Positions 25,668 through 33,455 of a DNA stretch of 38,709 nucleotides are shown here, one piece after another. The stretch covers positions 1 to 38,709 of the forward strand of contig PCAP01000067.1 in the NCBI GenBank assembly GCA_002731215.1. Reading direction: 5' to 3'. The notes under the pieces were generated by a model, which was not told the origin of the DNA, made no database searches, and worked only from the letters and a program-made list of their open reading frames with translations. This DNA is from Acidobacteriota bacterium. Lineage in GTDB: Bacteria > Acidobacteriota > UBA890. Within the stretch, counting starts at the first letter, position 1. Every line of letters starts with the position of its first letter. The translations under genes and the position numbers were made by a program.

Positions 25668-26265
25668 GACGCTCGCGTTACTGACGCTGCTGCTATTGAT
25701 AGTGTCGGCCTGCACCTCGGAGACAACGATGACCGAAAATCCCCAGCCGCCTGAAGGCGCCGCGCGCGTTGTTGTTAAGACTAGTCTTGGCAGCTTCATT
25801 ATCGGCTTGTACGAAGAGCATTCGCCGGTCACGGTCACGAATTTCCTGTCTTACGTCAATGCTCAACATTTCGATCGTACGGTGTTCCACAGGGTGATCC
25901 CTGGGTTCATGATCCAGGGTGGAGGTTTTGTTCATCAAGGTAGTCAGTTTGTACGCAACGACGTTGATCCACCGATCATCTTGGAATCAAATAACGGCTT
26001 AAAGAATTACCGAGGTGCTGTTTCAATGGCCCGCACACAGATGCCTGACAGCGCTTCAGACCAGTTTTTTATTAACTTGGATCACAACCAGTTCCTTGAC
26101 CGCTCCGACATCGAGATCGGCTATGCGGTGTTCGGGGTAGTGCAGGAGGGCATGGACGTCGTTGACGCAATTGCTGCCGTCGAGACCCATCGGATCCGGC
26201 CTTTTCCTGAACCGGCGACTCCAGTGGAAGATGTGTTGATCTTGTCGGTTCGTCTTCAGCGCTGA
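25648..26265 (+). CDS. Cyclophilin-type peptidyl-prolyl isomerase lipoprotein
   Basis: A 205-residue cyclophilin (PPIase) with a lipoprotein signal: hydrophobic residues 9-21 and lipobox Val-Ser-Ala-Cys22, so probably anchored on the periplasmic side. The catalytic core has Phe-His-Arg-Val-Ile-Pro-Gly-Phe-Met-Ile-Gln-Gly-Gly (80-92) and Asp-Gln-Phe-Phe-Ile-Asn. It catalyses proline cis-trans isomerisation during envelope protein folding. The ATG at 25648 lies within the end of mqnC (20-base overlap). Upstream in-frame codons back to 25531 lie deep inside mqnC and would bury the lipobox. It has no obvious tie to menaquinone; coupling to mqnC may only set expression level. Confidence 0.9.
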   Translation: MSSKHIETLALLTLLLLIVSACTSETTMTENPQPPEGAARVVVKTSLGSFIIGLYEEHSPVTVTNFLSYVNAQHFDRTVFHRVIPGFMIQGGGFVHQGSQFVRNDVDPPIILESNNGLKNYRGAVSMARTQMPDSASDQFFINLDHNQFLDRSDIEIGYAVFGVVQEGMDVVDAIAAVETHRIRPFPEPATPVEDVLILSVRLQR

Positions 26266-26288
26266 TCCTGGTTCTGGGGAGATATCTT

Positions 26289-27140
26289 CTAGCGAGCTTC
26301 CAGTTCTTCCCGCAGAAATGCCACTGTTGCCGGCCAAGCTATTTCTGAGGCGGCCATATTGGCCCCGTCACGGTCAGCTTGCGCTCTCAGGAAGCCGTGC
26401 CCGGCGCCTTCGTAGATGTTGGCTTCGTAAAGCTTACCTAGTCTCTCCATCTCAGCCTGAGCAGGCTCGATCGTTGCGTTGACTCGCTGGTCATCACCCC
26501 CGTAGAAACCCTGTATAGGAGCTTGTACACGGCGTAGAGATTCCTTCGGTGGCGATGTTCCGTAGTAGACGACGGCGGCTCCCAGGTCATCACGAGTAGT
26601 TGCAAAGTTGAAACTCGCACTACCCCCCCAGCAAAAACCTATGATGCCGAATCGTTGGGTAGCTGCTGGCAGCATTGTGGCGTACTCGACGCTCATGTTG
26701 ATACGCCGGATCACTTCGGTGGGCTGCAACGAGCGCATTAAGCTCACCGCTGACTGTCGGTCGAGCTGCGTTGAGCCTGTGTTGTTCGGCCCTTTTCCAG
26801 ACAGCATGTCAGGAGCTATGGCAATGAACCCTTCTGCAGCAAGCTGGTCGGCGACACTACGCGCCCAATCATTGAGGCCATAGATCTCGTGGATGACGAC
26901 CACGATGGGTGCGTTGCTGGAACGCTCGGGATACACGACATAGGCTTCGATTTTGTCTCCTCGAGACTCGATAGTGACCCATTCGGTGTGTCGTGGTGAA
27001 TTCGCGAGACGGGACCTGGCGTCATCACCGGACGCAGGCAGAGCAATCTGAACGCCCAAGGCGGTTAGGTTTGTAATCATCGTCATTACAAAGAACAGGA
27101 TGGCGTAGCGGGTGGCTGTCAAACTGGGCGAGGGCAGCAT
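26289..27140 (-). CDS. Dienelactone hydrolase family protein, exported or membrane-anchored
   Basis: An alpha/beta hydrolase of the dienelactone hydrolase family, 283 residues. The catalytic triad is Cys170 (Gly-Phe-Cys-Trp-Gly-Gly), an Asp in Tyr-Gly-Gly-Asp-Asp-Gln-Arg-Val (216/217), and His248 (Gly-Ala-Gly-His-Gly-Phe). A hydrophobic segment at 11-33 suggests a signal peptide or anchor, so it may act outside the cytoplasm, unlike classical dienelactone hydrolase of chloroaromatic degradation. The true substrate is unknown. It is convergent with the cyclophilin gene (23-base gap) and divergent from bcp. Confidence 0.88.
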   Translation of the reverse strand: MLPSPSLTATRYAILFFVMTMITNLTALGVQIALPASGDDARSRLANSPRHTEWVTIESRGDKIEAYVVYPERSSNAPIVVVIHEIYGLNDWARSVADQLAAEGFIAIAPDMLSGKGPNNTGSTQLDRQSAVSLMRSLQPTEVIRRINMSVEYATMLPAATQRFGIIGFCWGGSASFNFATTRDDLGAAVVYYGTSPPKESLRRVQAPIQGFYGGDDQRVNATIEPAQAEMERLGKLYEANIYEGAGHGFLRAQADRDGANMAASEIAWPATVAFLREELEAR

Positions 27141-27272
27141 GGTTATCTCCGGAGTTTAATCAAGTCGAAAAACGCGATCAGGGAAGCTTGCCAAGACTCT
27201 GATTATAGCGAAGCGGCAGACGATCTTTGCCGAACTCCAGTATTATGAGTCGCACTTGTACATTTGTTGTGG

Positions 27273-27303
27273 TCAAGGGTTTCTACCACCCAAGAAACCT
27301 TGA
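27273..27303. promoter_or_regulatory. Long inverted repeat upstream of bcp
   Basis: TCAAGG plus TTTCT pairs with AGAAA plus CCTTGA, an 11-bp stem with one bulged G (27279) and an eight-base loop. It lies 66 bases before the bcp ATG in the 229-base divergent gap with the dienelactone hydrolase gene. It could be an operator or a leader structure. A T-rich stretch follows only at about 27314-27319, so it is not a canonical terminator. Confidence 0.4.
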
Positions 27304-27369
27304 GAAGTCTCTGTATTTTTGGCAATAACGCTCGTATTTTCGAGCCATTCGGCAAAGTGGATTTTCACC

Positions 27370-27837
27370 ATGAATAATGACCTCTCCACTGGCGAGGCCG
27401 CACCCGATTTCACTACCACTACCGATACTGGCGAGATCGTCAGCCTCTCGGACTTGCGTGGTAAGAAGGTAGTGCTGTACTTCTATCCGAAGGACGATAC
27501 GCCTGGCTGTACCAAGCAGGCCTGTGGGTTTCGCGACAGTTACGCGGACTTCGAGGCCCACGGAGCCTTGGTCTTTGGCGTCAGTCCGCAGGGTAAAGAG
27601 AGCCACGCTAGATTCCGTGCCAAGTATGACCTGCCGTTCACTCTTCTGGTGGACGAAGATCATGCGATTGCTGATGCCTACGGAGTGTGGGGTGAGAAAA
27701 AGATGTATGGGCGAAGTTATATGGGAGTAACCCGCAGTCATTTCGTCATCGATGAAGCGGGCATAATTGTTGATGCGCAAGCGAAAATCTCTCCAAAGGA
27801 GAGCCCGGCCAAAGCTCTAGCGAGCGTTTCTGGCTAG
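27370..27837 (+). CDS. bcp: Thioredoxin-dependent peroxiredoxin (BCP/PrxQ)
   Basis: An atypical 2-Cys peroxiredoxin that reduces hydrogen peroxide and organic peroxides using thioredoxin. From the ATG at 27370 it has 155 residues, normal for the family. The peroxidatic Cys47 and resolving Cys52 appear in Thr-Pro-Gly-Cys-Thr-Lys-Gln-Ala-Cys, preceded by Tyr-Phe-Tyr-Pro-Lys-Asp-Asp. An upstream in-frame ATG at 27319 would add a hydrophobic 17-residue piece, so a longer form cannot be fully excluded; I prefer 27370 because it matches the family N-terminus. Neither start has a strong ribosome site. Confidence 0.94.
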   Translation: MNNDLSTGEAAPDFTTTTDTGEIVSLSDLRGKKVVLYFYPKDDTPGCTKQACGFRDSYADFEAHGALVFGVSPQGKESHARFRAKYDLPFTLLVDEDHAIADAYGVWGEKKMYGRSYMGVTRSHFVIDEAGIIVDAQAKISPKESPAKALASVSG

Positions 27838-27921
27838 TTTCCTAGCTGTTGCGCCGTCCATTGCGTGCCGAGCTAGGTACCCAAAGCAGCCCGGATTTGC
27901 TTAGGTGCCGATCGATCGTCG

Positions 27922-28779
27922 TCAGAGCAGGTCCAAAGGAGGCATGGTTTGGAGCAGTCCCTTGTTTACGGCACCTTCGTATAGTTTCGTCAGGGCTTCG
28001 ACCCCTATGTTGCCCATGTCGGTCGTGATGTCGTCAACGTATTGATCGATGAAGGTACGCAAGATGTCTTTATCAAGGCCACGCCCGTGGGTTGTCGCGA
28101 AGGCAAGAGCGGCCTCTGGATTGGCTCGGGCAGCCTCAATGCTGGATTCAAACGCGGCCGCAAGCTTGCCGCAAAGCCGGTCGCCAAGAGAGCGTTTCAC
28201 TGCGACGACACCGAGAGGTACCGGCAAACCCCTGTCTTTATGCCATGCTCGCGCTGGCTCGAAAATTGCGTGTAAGCCGTGGTCGCGGTAGGTCAGCTGT
28301 GCTTCATGGATAACTAAACCGGCGTCCACATAGCCTTTTGACACGGCGTCAATGATCGTGTCGAAACGCATTGGCACTGGTTCGAAGCTGTTCCCTGCGT
28401 AGGTTCGGAGTAGCAAGTAGGCGGTGGTCAGCAAGCCTGGGACGGCGACCCGCATACCGGAAATGGCGGCCGCTCCCCGCTTTTCGGTTGGTTCCCGACT
28501 GACTACGAGTGGTCCATAGTTTTCCCCGAAACTTGCACCAGCACGGAGCAGGCGATACTCGGATGCAACAGATGGATACGTACCGGCCGACAACGCGGTT
28601 AGATCTAGTCGTGCCTCCATAGCCCATTCGTTAAGCGTCTCTATGTCGTCAAAGATGCATTCCGTATGGATGCCTTCGAGATCGACTGTGCCGCTCGCCA
28701 GTCCCCATGCCATGAAGGCGTCATCAGGGTCCGCACTTTGGCCGATCATTACCGTTGGGATATTTGTAGTGTGACTCAA
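27922..28779 (-). CDS. mqnD: 1,4-dihydroxy-6-naphthoate synthase
   Basis: The futalosine-pathway enzyme that converts cyclic dehypoxanthine futalosine to 1,4-dihydroxy-6-naphthoate. The 285-residue protein has a periplasmic-binding-protein fold. Diagnostic features are Gly-Gln-Ser-Ala-Asp-Pro-Asp-Asp-Ala-Phe (13-22), Asp-Asp-Ile-Glu-Thr-Leu-Asn, the Leu-Thr-Ala-Leu-Ser-Ala-Gly-Thr-Tyr-Pro segment, and Gly-Ala-Ser-Phe-Gly-Glu-Asn-Tyr-Gly-Pro-Leu-Val-Val. It is separated from the main mqn operon by three genes and is on the opposite strand, so it is transcribed independently. It shares a 99-base divergent promoter region, containing an 8-bp inverted repeat, with the PLP-enzyme gene. Confidence 0.95.
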   Translation of the reverse strand: MSHTTNIPTVMIGQSADPDDAFMAWGLASGTVDLEGIHTECIFDDIETLNEWAMEARLDLTALSAGTYPSVASEYRLLRAGASFGENYGPLVVSREPTEKRGAAAISGMRVAVPGLLTTAYLLLRTYAGNSFEPVPMRFDTIIDAVSKGYVDAGLVIHEAQLTYRDHGLHAIFEPARAWHKDRGLPVPLGVVAVKRSLGDRLCGKLAAAFESSIEAARANPEAALAFATTHGRGLDKDILRTFIDQYVDDITTDMGNIGVEALTKLYEGAVNKGLLQTMPPLDLL

Positions 28780-28825
28780 TATTGTGGGCCCCTGATCTAG
28801 ATGGGTGTCAAAAGGGTCTAACTTT

Positions 28826-28846
28826 TGCCAATCCCGGCGATTGGCA
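28826..28846. promoter_or_regulatory. Perfect 8-bp inverted repeat between mqnD and the PLP-enzyme gene
   Basis: TGCCAATC and GATTGGCA arms are separated by CCGGC in the 99-base divergent gap. The dyad is perfect and lies 46 bases from the mqnD start and 32 bases from the other start. That is the usual place for a repressor or activator site controlling both genes. There is no T run, so it is not a terminator. Confidence 0.5.
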
Positions 28847-28878
28847 CTCAGTGAATGGAGGTGTAGTTTAGCTTTTCC

Positions 28879-30030
28879 ATGAGTAACGATCTTCTAATTT
28901 GGCGGGACCAATTTCCGATATTGTCTCGCACGACCTATCTCATCTCTAATTCGTTGGGGGCTATGCCGCGTGGTGTGCCTGAGGCCTTGGGTAATTACAC
29001 AGACGACTGGGCCAACGAGGGTGTCAGATCCTGGGAAACTCGTGACTGGTTGAATCTGCCGTTGAAAATCGGTAATCAGGTCGCCTCGCTACTCGGAGCT
29101 CCGGCAGGGAGTGTCTCGACCCACGCTAACGTCACCCTGGCTTCGGCAGTCGCGGCCTCGTGCTTCGATTTTTCTCTCAAACGGAACAAGATCGTATGCT
29201 CGTCACTCAACTTTCCATCATTAATCTATCTATATCGACAGCAAGAGAAACAGGGAGCAAGGTTACATCTCGTGGATTCGCCCGACGGTGTCCACGTGCC
29301 ACTAGAAGCGTTGCTTGAGGCCATCGATGAGCGCACCGTCCTGGTACCAATCTCCCATATAATATTCAAGAGCGCCTTTATCCAGGACGTCCAAGCTGTT
29401 GTCCAGCGTGCCCACGAAGTTGGGGCTAAGGTCGTGCTCGATGTTTACCAGTCCGCCGGCGTAGTCCCTATCGATGTGACCCGTTTGGAAGTCGACTTCG
29501 TTGTCGGCGGAACACTGAAGTGGCTCTGTGGGGGCCCGGGGGTTTCCTACCTTTATGTAAAGCCCGAGCTCGCTGACACCCTTGAGCCGACACTTACGGG
29601 CTGGATGTCTCATACTAAACCGTTTGCTTTCGACCCGAGCCCCATCGAACGTAGCACAGGCGCCGGGCGATTCATGAACGGTACCCCAGCGATCCCGGCG
29701 TTATTTGCTTGCGGTCCGGGCCTCAAAATTATCAATGAAATTGGCGTGGAAGCAATTCGTTCGAACTCGATACGGCAGACACAGCACCTGATCGATGCTT
29801 CCGATAAGCACGGTTGGAAGGTTAATACTCCACGGGATGATGGAACACGTGGTGGCACCGTTTCAATTATGGTTCCTGATTGCGAAAATGTTAGTCGTGA
29901 ACTTCTAGCACGAGATATCTTGATCGACTTCCGGCCCGGCGCCGGGATCCGTTTGTCGCCACATTTTTACACTACGAACGACGAAATGGATCACGCGATT
30001 GAGACGATTTCTGAGATTGTTGCAGGCTAG
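28879..30030 (+). CDS. PLP-dependent class V aminotransferase, kynureninase-like
   Basis: A 383-residue fold-type I PLP enzyme. The cofactor lysine is Lys214 in Val-Gly-Gly-Thr-Leu-Lys-Trp-Leu-Cys-Gly-Gly-Pro-Gly, and Asp188 in Leu-Asp-Val-Tyr-Gln-Ser-Ala-Gly contacts the pyridine ring. The C-terminal Phe-Arg-Pro-Gly-Ala-Gly-Ile-Arg-Leu-Ser-Pro-His supplies the carboxylate-binding arginine region. Spacing and motifs resemble kynureninase, but tryptophan-catabolic neighbours are absent, so the substrate is open. A GGAGG at 28857-28861 lies 17 bases before the ATG, further than usual. It is convergent with the dehydrogenase gene (12-base gap). Confidence 0.85.
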   Translation: MSNDLLIWRDQFPILSRTTYLISNSLGAMPRGVPEALGNYTDDWANEGVRSWETRDWLNLPLKIGNQVASLLGAPAGSVSTHANVTLASAVAASCFDFSLKRNKIVCSSLNFPSLIYLYRQQEKQGARLHLVDSPDGVHVPLEALLEAIDERTVLVPISHIIFKSAFIQDVQAVVQRAHEVGAKVVLDVYQSAGVVPIDVTRLEVDFVVGGTLKWLCGGPGVSYLYVKPELADTLEPTLTGWMSHTKPFAFDPSPIERSTGAGRFMNGTPAIPALFACGPGLKIINEIGVEAIRSNSIRQTQHLIDASDKHGWKVNTPRDDGTRGGTVSIMVPDCENVSRELLARDILIDFRPGAGIRLSPHFYTTNDEMDHAIETISEIVAG

Positions 30031-30042
30031 GGCCGGGTTGGC

Positions 30043-31053
30043 TCAGTAGCCGCGCCTACGATCCACCTCATTCAGCAGGGAATCACCTGCCACGTACCGC
30101 CGATAGTTTTTGGTGAACTCATCGGCTATAACTTCGATCTCGCTGGGAGCAGCAATGTGCGGTGTGATCCAGGCTCGGGATTGATCCCACAATGGGTGGT
30201 CTTCTGGAAGTGGCTCGGCAGCGAACACGTCGAGCACTGCGGCGCCTAAGTGGCCACGTTCAAGAGCCTCAAGCAATGCATCTTCGTCGATTAGCTCGCC
30301 TCGAGAAATGTTAATAACAATGGCGCCTTTGGGTAAGGCGTCGAGAGCGCTCTGATCAATCATACCAACAGTTTCGACGGTCTTGGGCGCGGCGATTACT
30401 AATGCATTACATTCTGACAGCATGTTTCGCCAGCTGCTGGCAGAGAAGACATTGTCGATGCCTGGGACCGCGAGACCGGAATGGCTAGCGCCGAGGACAC
30501 GCGCGCCAAGCGCTGTCAGTGCTTTGGCCGTTGGAAGGCCAAGCGAACCGAGGCCGATAATTCCGACCGTTCGATCTGCCAACAGCGGCCGATTGTTTCG
30601 AGCCCACTCGTGTGACATTTGCTTCTCGCGATAAGTGTCTATCCCGATGAGATGGTGTAACAGGTAGCCGATTATGTACTCGGAGATCTGTATGCCGAAT
30701 CGACCAAGAGAACGAGTCACAGTAACTGCAGCAGAGAGCTCTGTGCTCTCCAGGAAATGATCCACCCCGGCGCCGGTGACCTGCACCCAACGAAGAGCTG
30801 GCATGCTCGTTAGGGTTCTGGGTGGAACCTTCCACGCGAGTAAGATTTCTGCTGAGCTTATGGCATCGGCTATCAAGGATGTGCCGTGGCTCGCCACTGG
30901 CCCAGAATCCGGAGCACCAAGCACCGCTTCGCCGGTTTCATGCGTCGCTGCGTTGATTGCCTCGATAGGGGTATCAGGCAAACGTTCCCGGAGAGCATCA
31001 CGATAGGTATCACCCTGAGTATGCCATACGCAAATTCGTGGAAGTTTGTTCAT
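30043..31053 (-). CDS. D-isomer-specific 2-hydroxyacid dehydrogenase
   Basis: A 336-residue NAD(P)-dependent D-2-hydroxyacid dehydrogenase. The Rossmann motif is Gly-Leu-Gly-Ser-Leu-Gly (167-172). The catalytic set is Arg251 (Ile-Ser-Arg-Gly-Glu-Leu-Ile-Asp), Glu280 (Phe-Ala-Ala-Glu-Pro-Leu) and His299 (Ile-Thr-Pro-His-Ile-Ala). Family members reduce glyoxylate, hydroxypyruvate, phenylpyruvate or similar 2-oxo acids; the substrate cannot be decided here. The gene is divergent from the STAS gene with a 94-base shared upstream region. Confidence 0.9.
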   Translation of the reverse strand: MNKLPRICVWHTQGDTYRDALRERLPDTPIEAINAATHETGEAVLGAPDSGPVASHGTSLIADAISSAEILLAWKVPPRTLTSMPALRWVQVTGAGVDHFLESTELSAAVTVTRSLGRFGIQISEYIIGYLLHHLIGIDTYREKQMSHEWARNNRPLLADRTVGIIGLGSLGLPTAKALTALGARVLGASHSGLAVPGIDNVFSASSWRNMLSECNALVIAAPKTVETVGMIDQSALDALPKGAIVINISRGELIDEDALLEALERGHLGAAVLDVFAAEPLPEDHPLWDQSRAWITPHIAAPSEIEVIADEFTKNYRRYVAGDSLLNEVDRRRGY

Positions 31054-31147
31054 TCGTAATAAGTCCTGACCGATGATTCATTATCTCTCGTTACGATAGT
31101 CTATGAGTCTTTGGCACGTCTGAGCGCGACAGGAGAAGTATTTACTC

Positions 31148-31516
31148 TTGGCCTCTAGGTCGATGAAGTGGGTAGAGCGTAGAAACAAAGACGTCGTTGT
31201 CATTGATTTGATGGGCGAGTTCAAACCTGAGTCCAGAGACGTTCAACTGCGTTCGATCATTCTCAATTTGTTGGACCGCGATGAAAAAAAGATCCTCCTC
31301 AACTTCGACAAAACGTCCTATATGGATAGTGTTGGCATTGCGGAACTCATTGTTAGTTACACCACGGCTTCTACCCGTGGAGCCGAACTTAAGCTCCTTA
31401 AGCTGCCCCGGCAAATTCACGACTTGCTTCACTCCACACAGCTCATCAGCGTGTTTGAGTACTTCAGTGACGAAACCAAGGCTGTCGAGAGCTTCAACAC
31501 GCCGGCAACCTCCTAA
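31148..31516 (+). CDS. STAS-domain anti-sigma factor antagonist-like protein
   Basis: A 122-residue single STAS domain. The motif Tyr-Met-Asp-Ser61-Val-Gly-Ile-Ala-Glu-Leu matches SpoIIAA/RsbV-type antagonists, where that serine is phosphorylated by a partner anti-sigma kinase to switch partner binding. I chose the TTG at 31148 because AGGAGAAG (31131-31138) lies nine bases upstream. The ATG at 31163 would remove five residues and has only a short AGG close by. No kinase, phosphatase or sigma gene is adjacent, so the partner is unknown. Its tail faces the outer-membrane protein gene. Confidence 0.88.
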   Translation: MASRSMKWVERRNKDVVVIDLMGEFKPESRDVQLRSIILNLLDRDEKKILLNFDKTSYMDSVGIAELIVSYTTASTRGAELKLLKLPRQIHDLLHSTQLISVFEYFSDETKAVESFNTPATS

Positions 31517-31560
31517 ACGCAGTTATTCTGAGATCACGCTGCCGCCAATAGGTGACTTTG

Positions 31561-32301
31561 TCAGAAGTTGAAGCGGATGCCTGCAGCAAGCCAAAATCCG
31601 CCGAGATCGAGCGACGAGATTTCGCGAGACACCTTTTCATTCAGTTGGTCGACTAAAGTTGAAACGACGTTTGCTTTAGCGACCATGTACTTAACATCGA
31701 CATTGAAGTTAGCGGGGCCACGCTGCCACTCCACCCCGCCAGCGCCGTGAAACCCAAACGCCGGATTGACGTTTACGGCTGTTGCGAAGCCAGTGGTTGC
31801 GAGTTCCGCTGCAACCGACTCGTCGACGTCAAATCTGTTGAGGTATACGCCGATTCCACCTCCAGCATAGGGCTTCGCGCCCCCAAACCTCCAGAGTTGG
31901 ACCCGTAAGGTCGCCCGGAGCGGGAACATTGACATATGACCTAAGGGCAGGAGGCCGTCAGTCTTCGGACTCATGATGAGCCGACCGATCTCGGTTTCAA
32001 GCTCTAAATCAGCAATAAGCCGACGTACTGAGAACACCGTGAAACCCAAACCTGAGTCAAGATTTTCCTGGCCTGACCTGCTTAAGATTCCACGCCCACC
32101 ATACGACCACCCAGAGATCCAGCCGATACGGGAATCCTGTAATTCAGGAGGTTGTGGTTCCTGGTGCCTATTGACCTCCACTGTATCAGTCCCTGATAAC
32201 TGGGCCGCATGAGCCTTGGGTGCTGCTACCGCCGTCCACATGCTCATGCCAAGCAGGCAAAGAAATGCCTGGCTCACCACTCTCGTTGCTCTATGGTTCA
32301 T
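31561..32301 (-). CDS. Outer-membrane beta-barrel protein
   Basis: A 246-residue exported protein. The signal peptide (1-32/33, Ala-His-Ala-Ala) is followed by alternating amphipathic strands, and it ends in Gly-Ile-Arg-Phe-Asn-Phe; a terminal Phe is the usual outer-membrane assembly signal. Glycine-rich turns such as Tyr-Ala-Gly-Gly-Gly-Ile-Gly-Val-Tyr recall small eight-stranded barrels (OmpW/OmpA-like), but I cannot name the family. The function is unknown. It stands alone, convergent with the STAS gene and divergent from the glycosylase gene. Confidence 0.78.
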   Translation of the reverse strand: MNHRATRVVSQAFLCLLGMSMWTAVAAPKAHAAQLSGTDTVEVNRHQEPQPPELQDSRIGWISGWSYGGRGILSRSGQENLDSGLGFTVFSVRRLIADLELETEIGRLIMSPKTDGLLPLGHMSMFPLRATLRVQLWRFGGAKPYAGGGIGVYLNRFDVDESVAAELATTGFATAVNVNPAFGFHGAGGVEWQRGPANFNVDVKYMVAKANVVSTLVDQLNEKVSREISSLDLGGFWLAAGIRFNF

Positions 32302-32510
32302 GCCCCCTCCGTTGGCAGATTACGTGGAGCGCGACCTTACCACTCGTTTTTCATTGCCAGGGGGGGTGGGTGGACGCCTGACGCCACAGATTGTAACAAG
32401 TTTCATACTGTCTCCAATGGTCTATTGCCAGGTCTTTAAAGTGTGATCTCGAAGAATTGTGTGCGCTCTGGAGGCAAAGGCGATAGCATCAGTTGAGCTG
32501 TCGCCCCGTA

Positions 32511-32527
32511 ACTTTTCGACGAAAAGT
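32511..32527. promoter_or_regulatory. Hairpin just before the glycosylase start
   Basis: ACTTTTC and GAAAAGT form a perfect 7-bp stem with loop GAC, ending 11 bases before the ATG at 32539. An alternative pairing (CGAC with GTCG, 32517-32529) overlaps it. The start lacks a Shine-Dalgarno, so this structure occupies the place where one would be. Confidence 0.4.
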
Positions 32528-32538
32528 CGTAGCTATGT

Positions 32539-33444
32539 ATGCATGAGTATCGCGTCAAGCCCACGCCACCGTTCAACTTTGAGCTGACGGCTTCTTTCTT
32601 GTCACCTGGTCCCACGGACCAGGTCGACGTTTTCGACGGCAAGCGATACATGCGATTACTTGAGTTGGACAGCTCATCGCGCCTTGCGCTTGTAAGCAGC
32701 CTTGGGTCGGAACAGCGCCCGGAACTGATTATCACTCTGATGAACGGCGCGGAAAAAGACGAGCGTCCGACTGGGCGGGTTCTGAATCGCATGCTAGGGC
32801 TGGATTTTGATCTCGGCCCCTTCTACGAGTTGTGTCAGCGTGACCAACAGCTCTACGCTCTCAGTCGTGACCACTATGGTCTTAAGCCGATACAACGTTT
32901 GCGGCCGTTCGAGTCGCTGGCGTTGGCGATTGCCAGCGAAGGGCAAAAAAAGCATATGTTCCGTGCGACCCTATCATCGATAGCCACGGTTCACTCCTAC
33001 ACTGTCAACTGTGCAGGGGAACTGTTTTGTTCATTTCCAAACGTTGCTACCTTTGCTGGGCATGAGGTGAAAGAGCTCACGCACGATCCGGTAGATAGTA
33101 TCCAGGCTGAGCAGCTACAAAGTCTCGCGGCAGTGGTGACGCACGGTGACATCGACCTGAAGGCTCTGCGCCGCCGGCCCACCGACGAGCTTCTTGCTAC
33201 ATTAAAATCGATCAGTGGTGTCAGCACATTGGGTGCACAGCTAACGGTTCTTTGCGGTTACGGTCGCTTGGAGTGTTTTCCGATCGCCGATACCCTGTTG
33301 CAGCGCTGGATTGCTCGAAATGTTTATGGCAGCGACAACGTTGATCTCTCGGCGATCGAGGTATGGGCTGAGCAATGGGAAAATCTACGTGGCCTGGTAG
33401 CGTTGTACATTTACGCTGAATTGGCGAAGAACGGGGAACTTTAG
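32539..33444 (+). CDS. HhH-GPD DNA glycosylase (AlkA-like)
   Basis: A 301-residue base-excision repair glycosylase of the helix-hairpin-helix/GPD superfamily. The hairpin segment Leu-Lys-Ser-Ile-Ser-Gly-Val-Ser-Thr-Leu-Gly-Ala (222-233) leads into Cys-Phe-Pro-Ile-Ala-Asp251-Thr-Leu-Leu-Gln-Arg, where Asp251 is the expected catalytic aspartate. The lysine of bifunctional Ogg/EndoIII enzymes is absent, so it is probably monofunctional, as in AlkA. The usual Ile-Leu-x-Gln-Gln motif is replaced by Ile-Ala-Ser-Glu-Gly-Gln (131-136), a divergence that could change substrate range. The N-terminal domain (about 12-110) matches AlkA/Ogg-type layouts. Damaged-base specificity is unknown. Forty bases separate it from the Fur-family gene. 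Confidence 0.8.
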   Translation: MHEYRVKPTPPFNFELTASFLSPGPTDQVDVFDGKRYMRLLELDSSSRLALVSSLGSEQRPELIITLMNGAEKDERPTGRVLNRMLGLDFDLGPFYELCQRDQQLYALSRDHYGLKPIQRLRPFESLALAIASEGQKKHMFRATLSSIATVHSYTVNCAGELFCSFPNVATFAGHEVKELTHDPVDSIQAEQLQSLAAVVTHGDIDLKALRRRPTDELLATLKSISGVSTLGAQLTVLCGYGRLECFPIADTLLQRWIARNVYGSDNVDLSAIEVWAEQWENLRGLVALYIYAELAKNGEL

Positions 33445-33455
33445 CGGAAATTATC

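Noticed and set aside
27841-27877. CCTAGCT / AGCTAGG inverted repeat between bcp and mqnD as a terminator.
   Set aside because: The loop is 23 bases and no T run follows. It may be real structure, but a terminator call is not supported.
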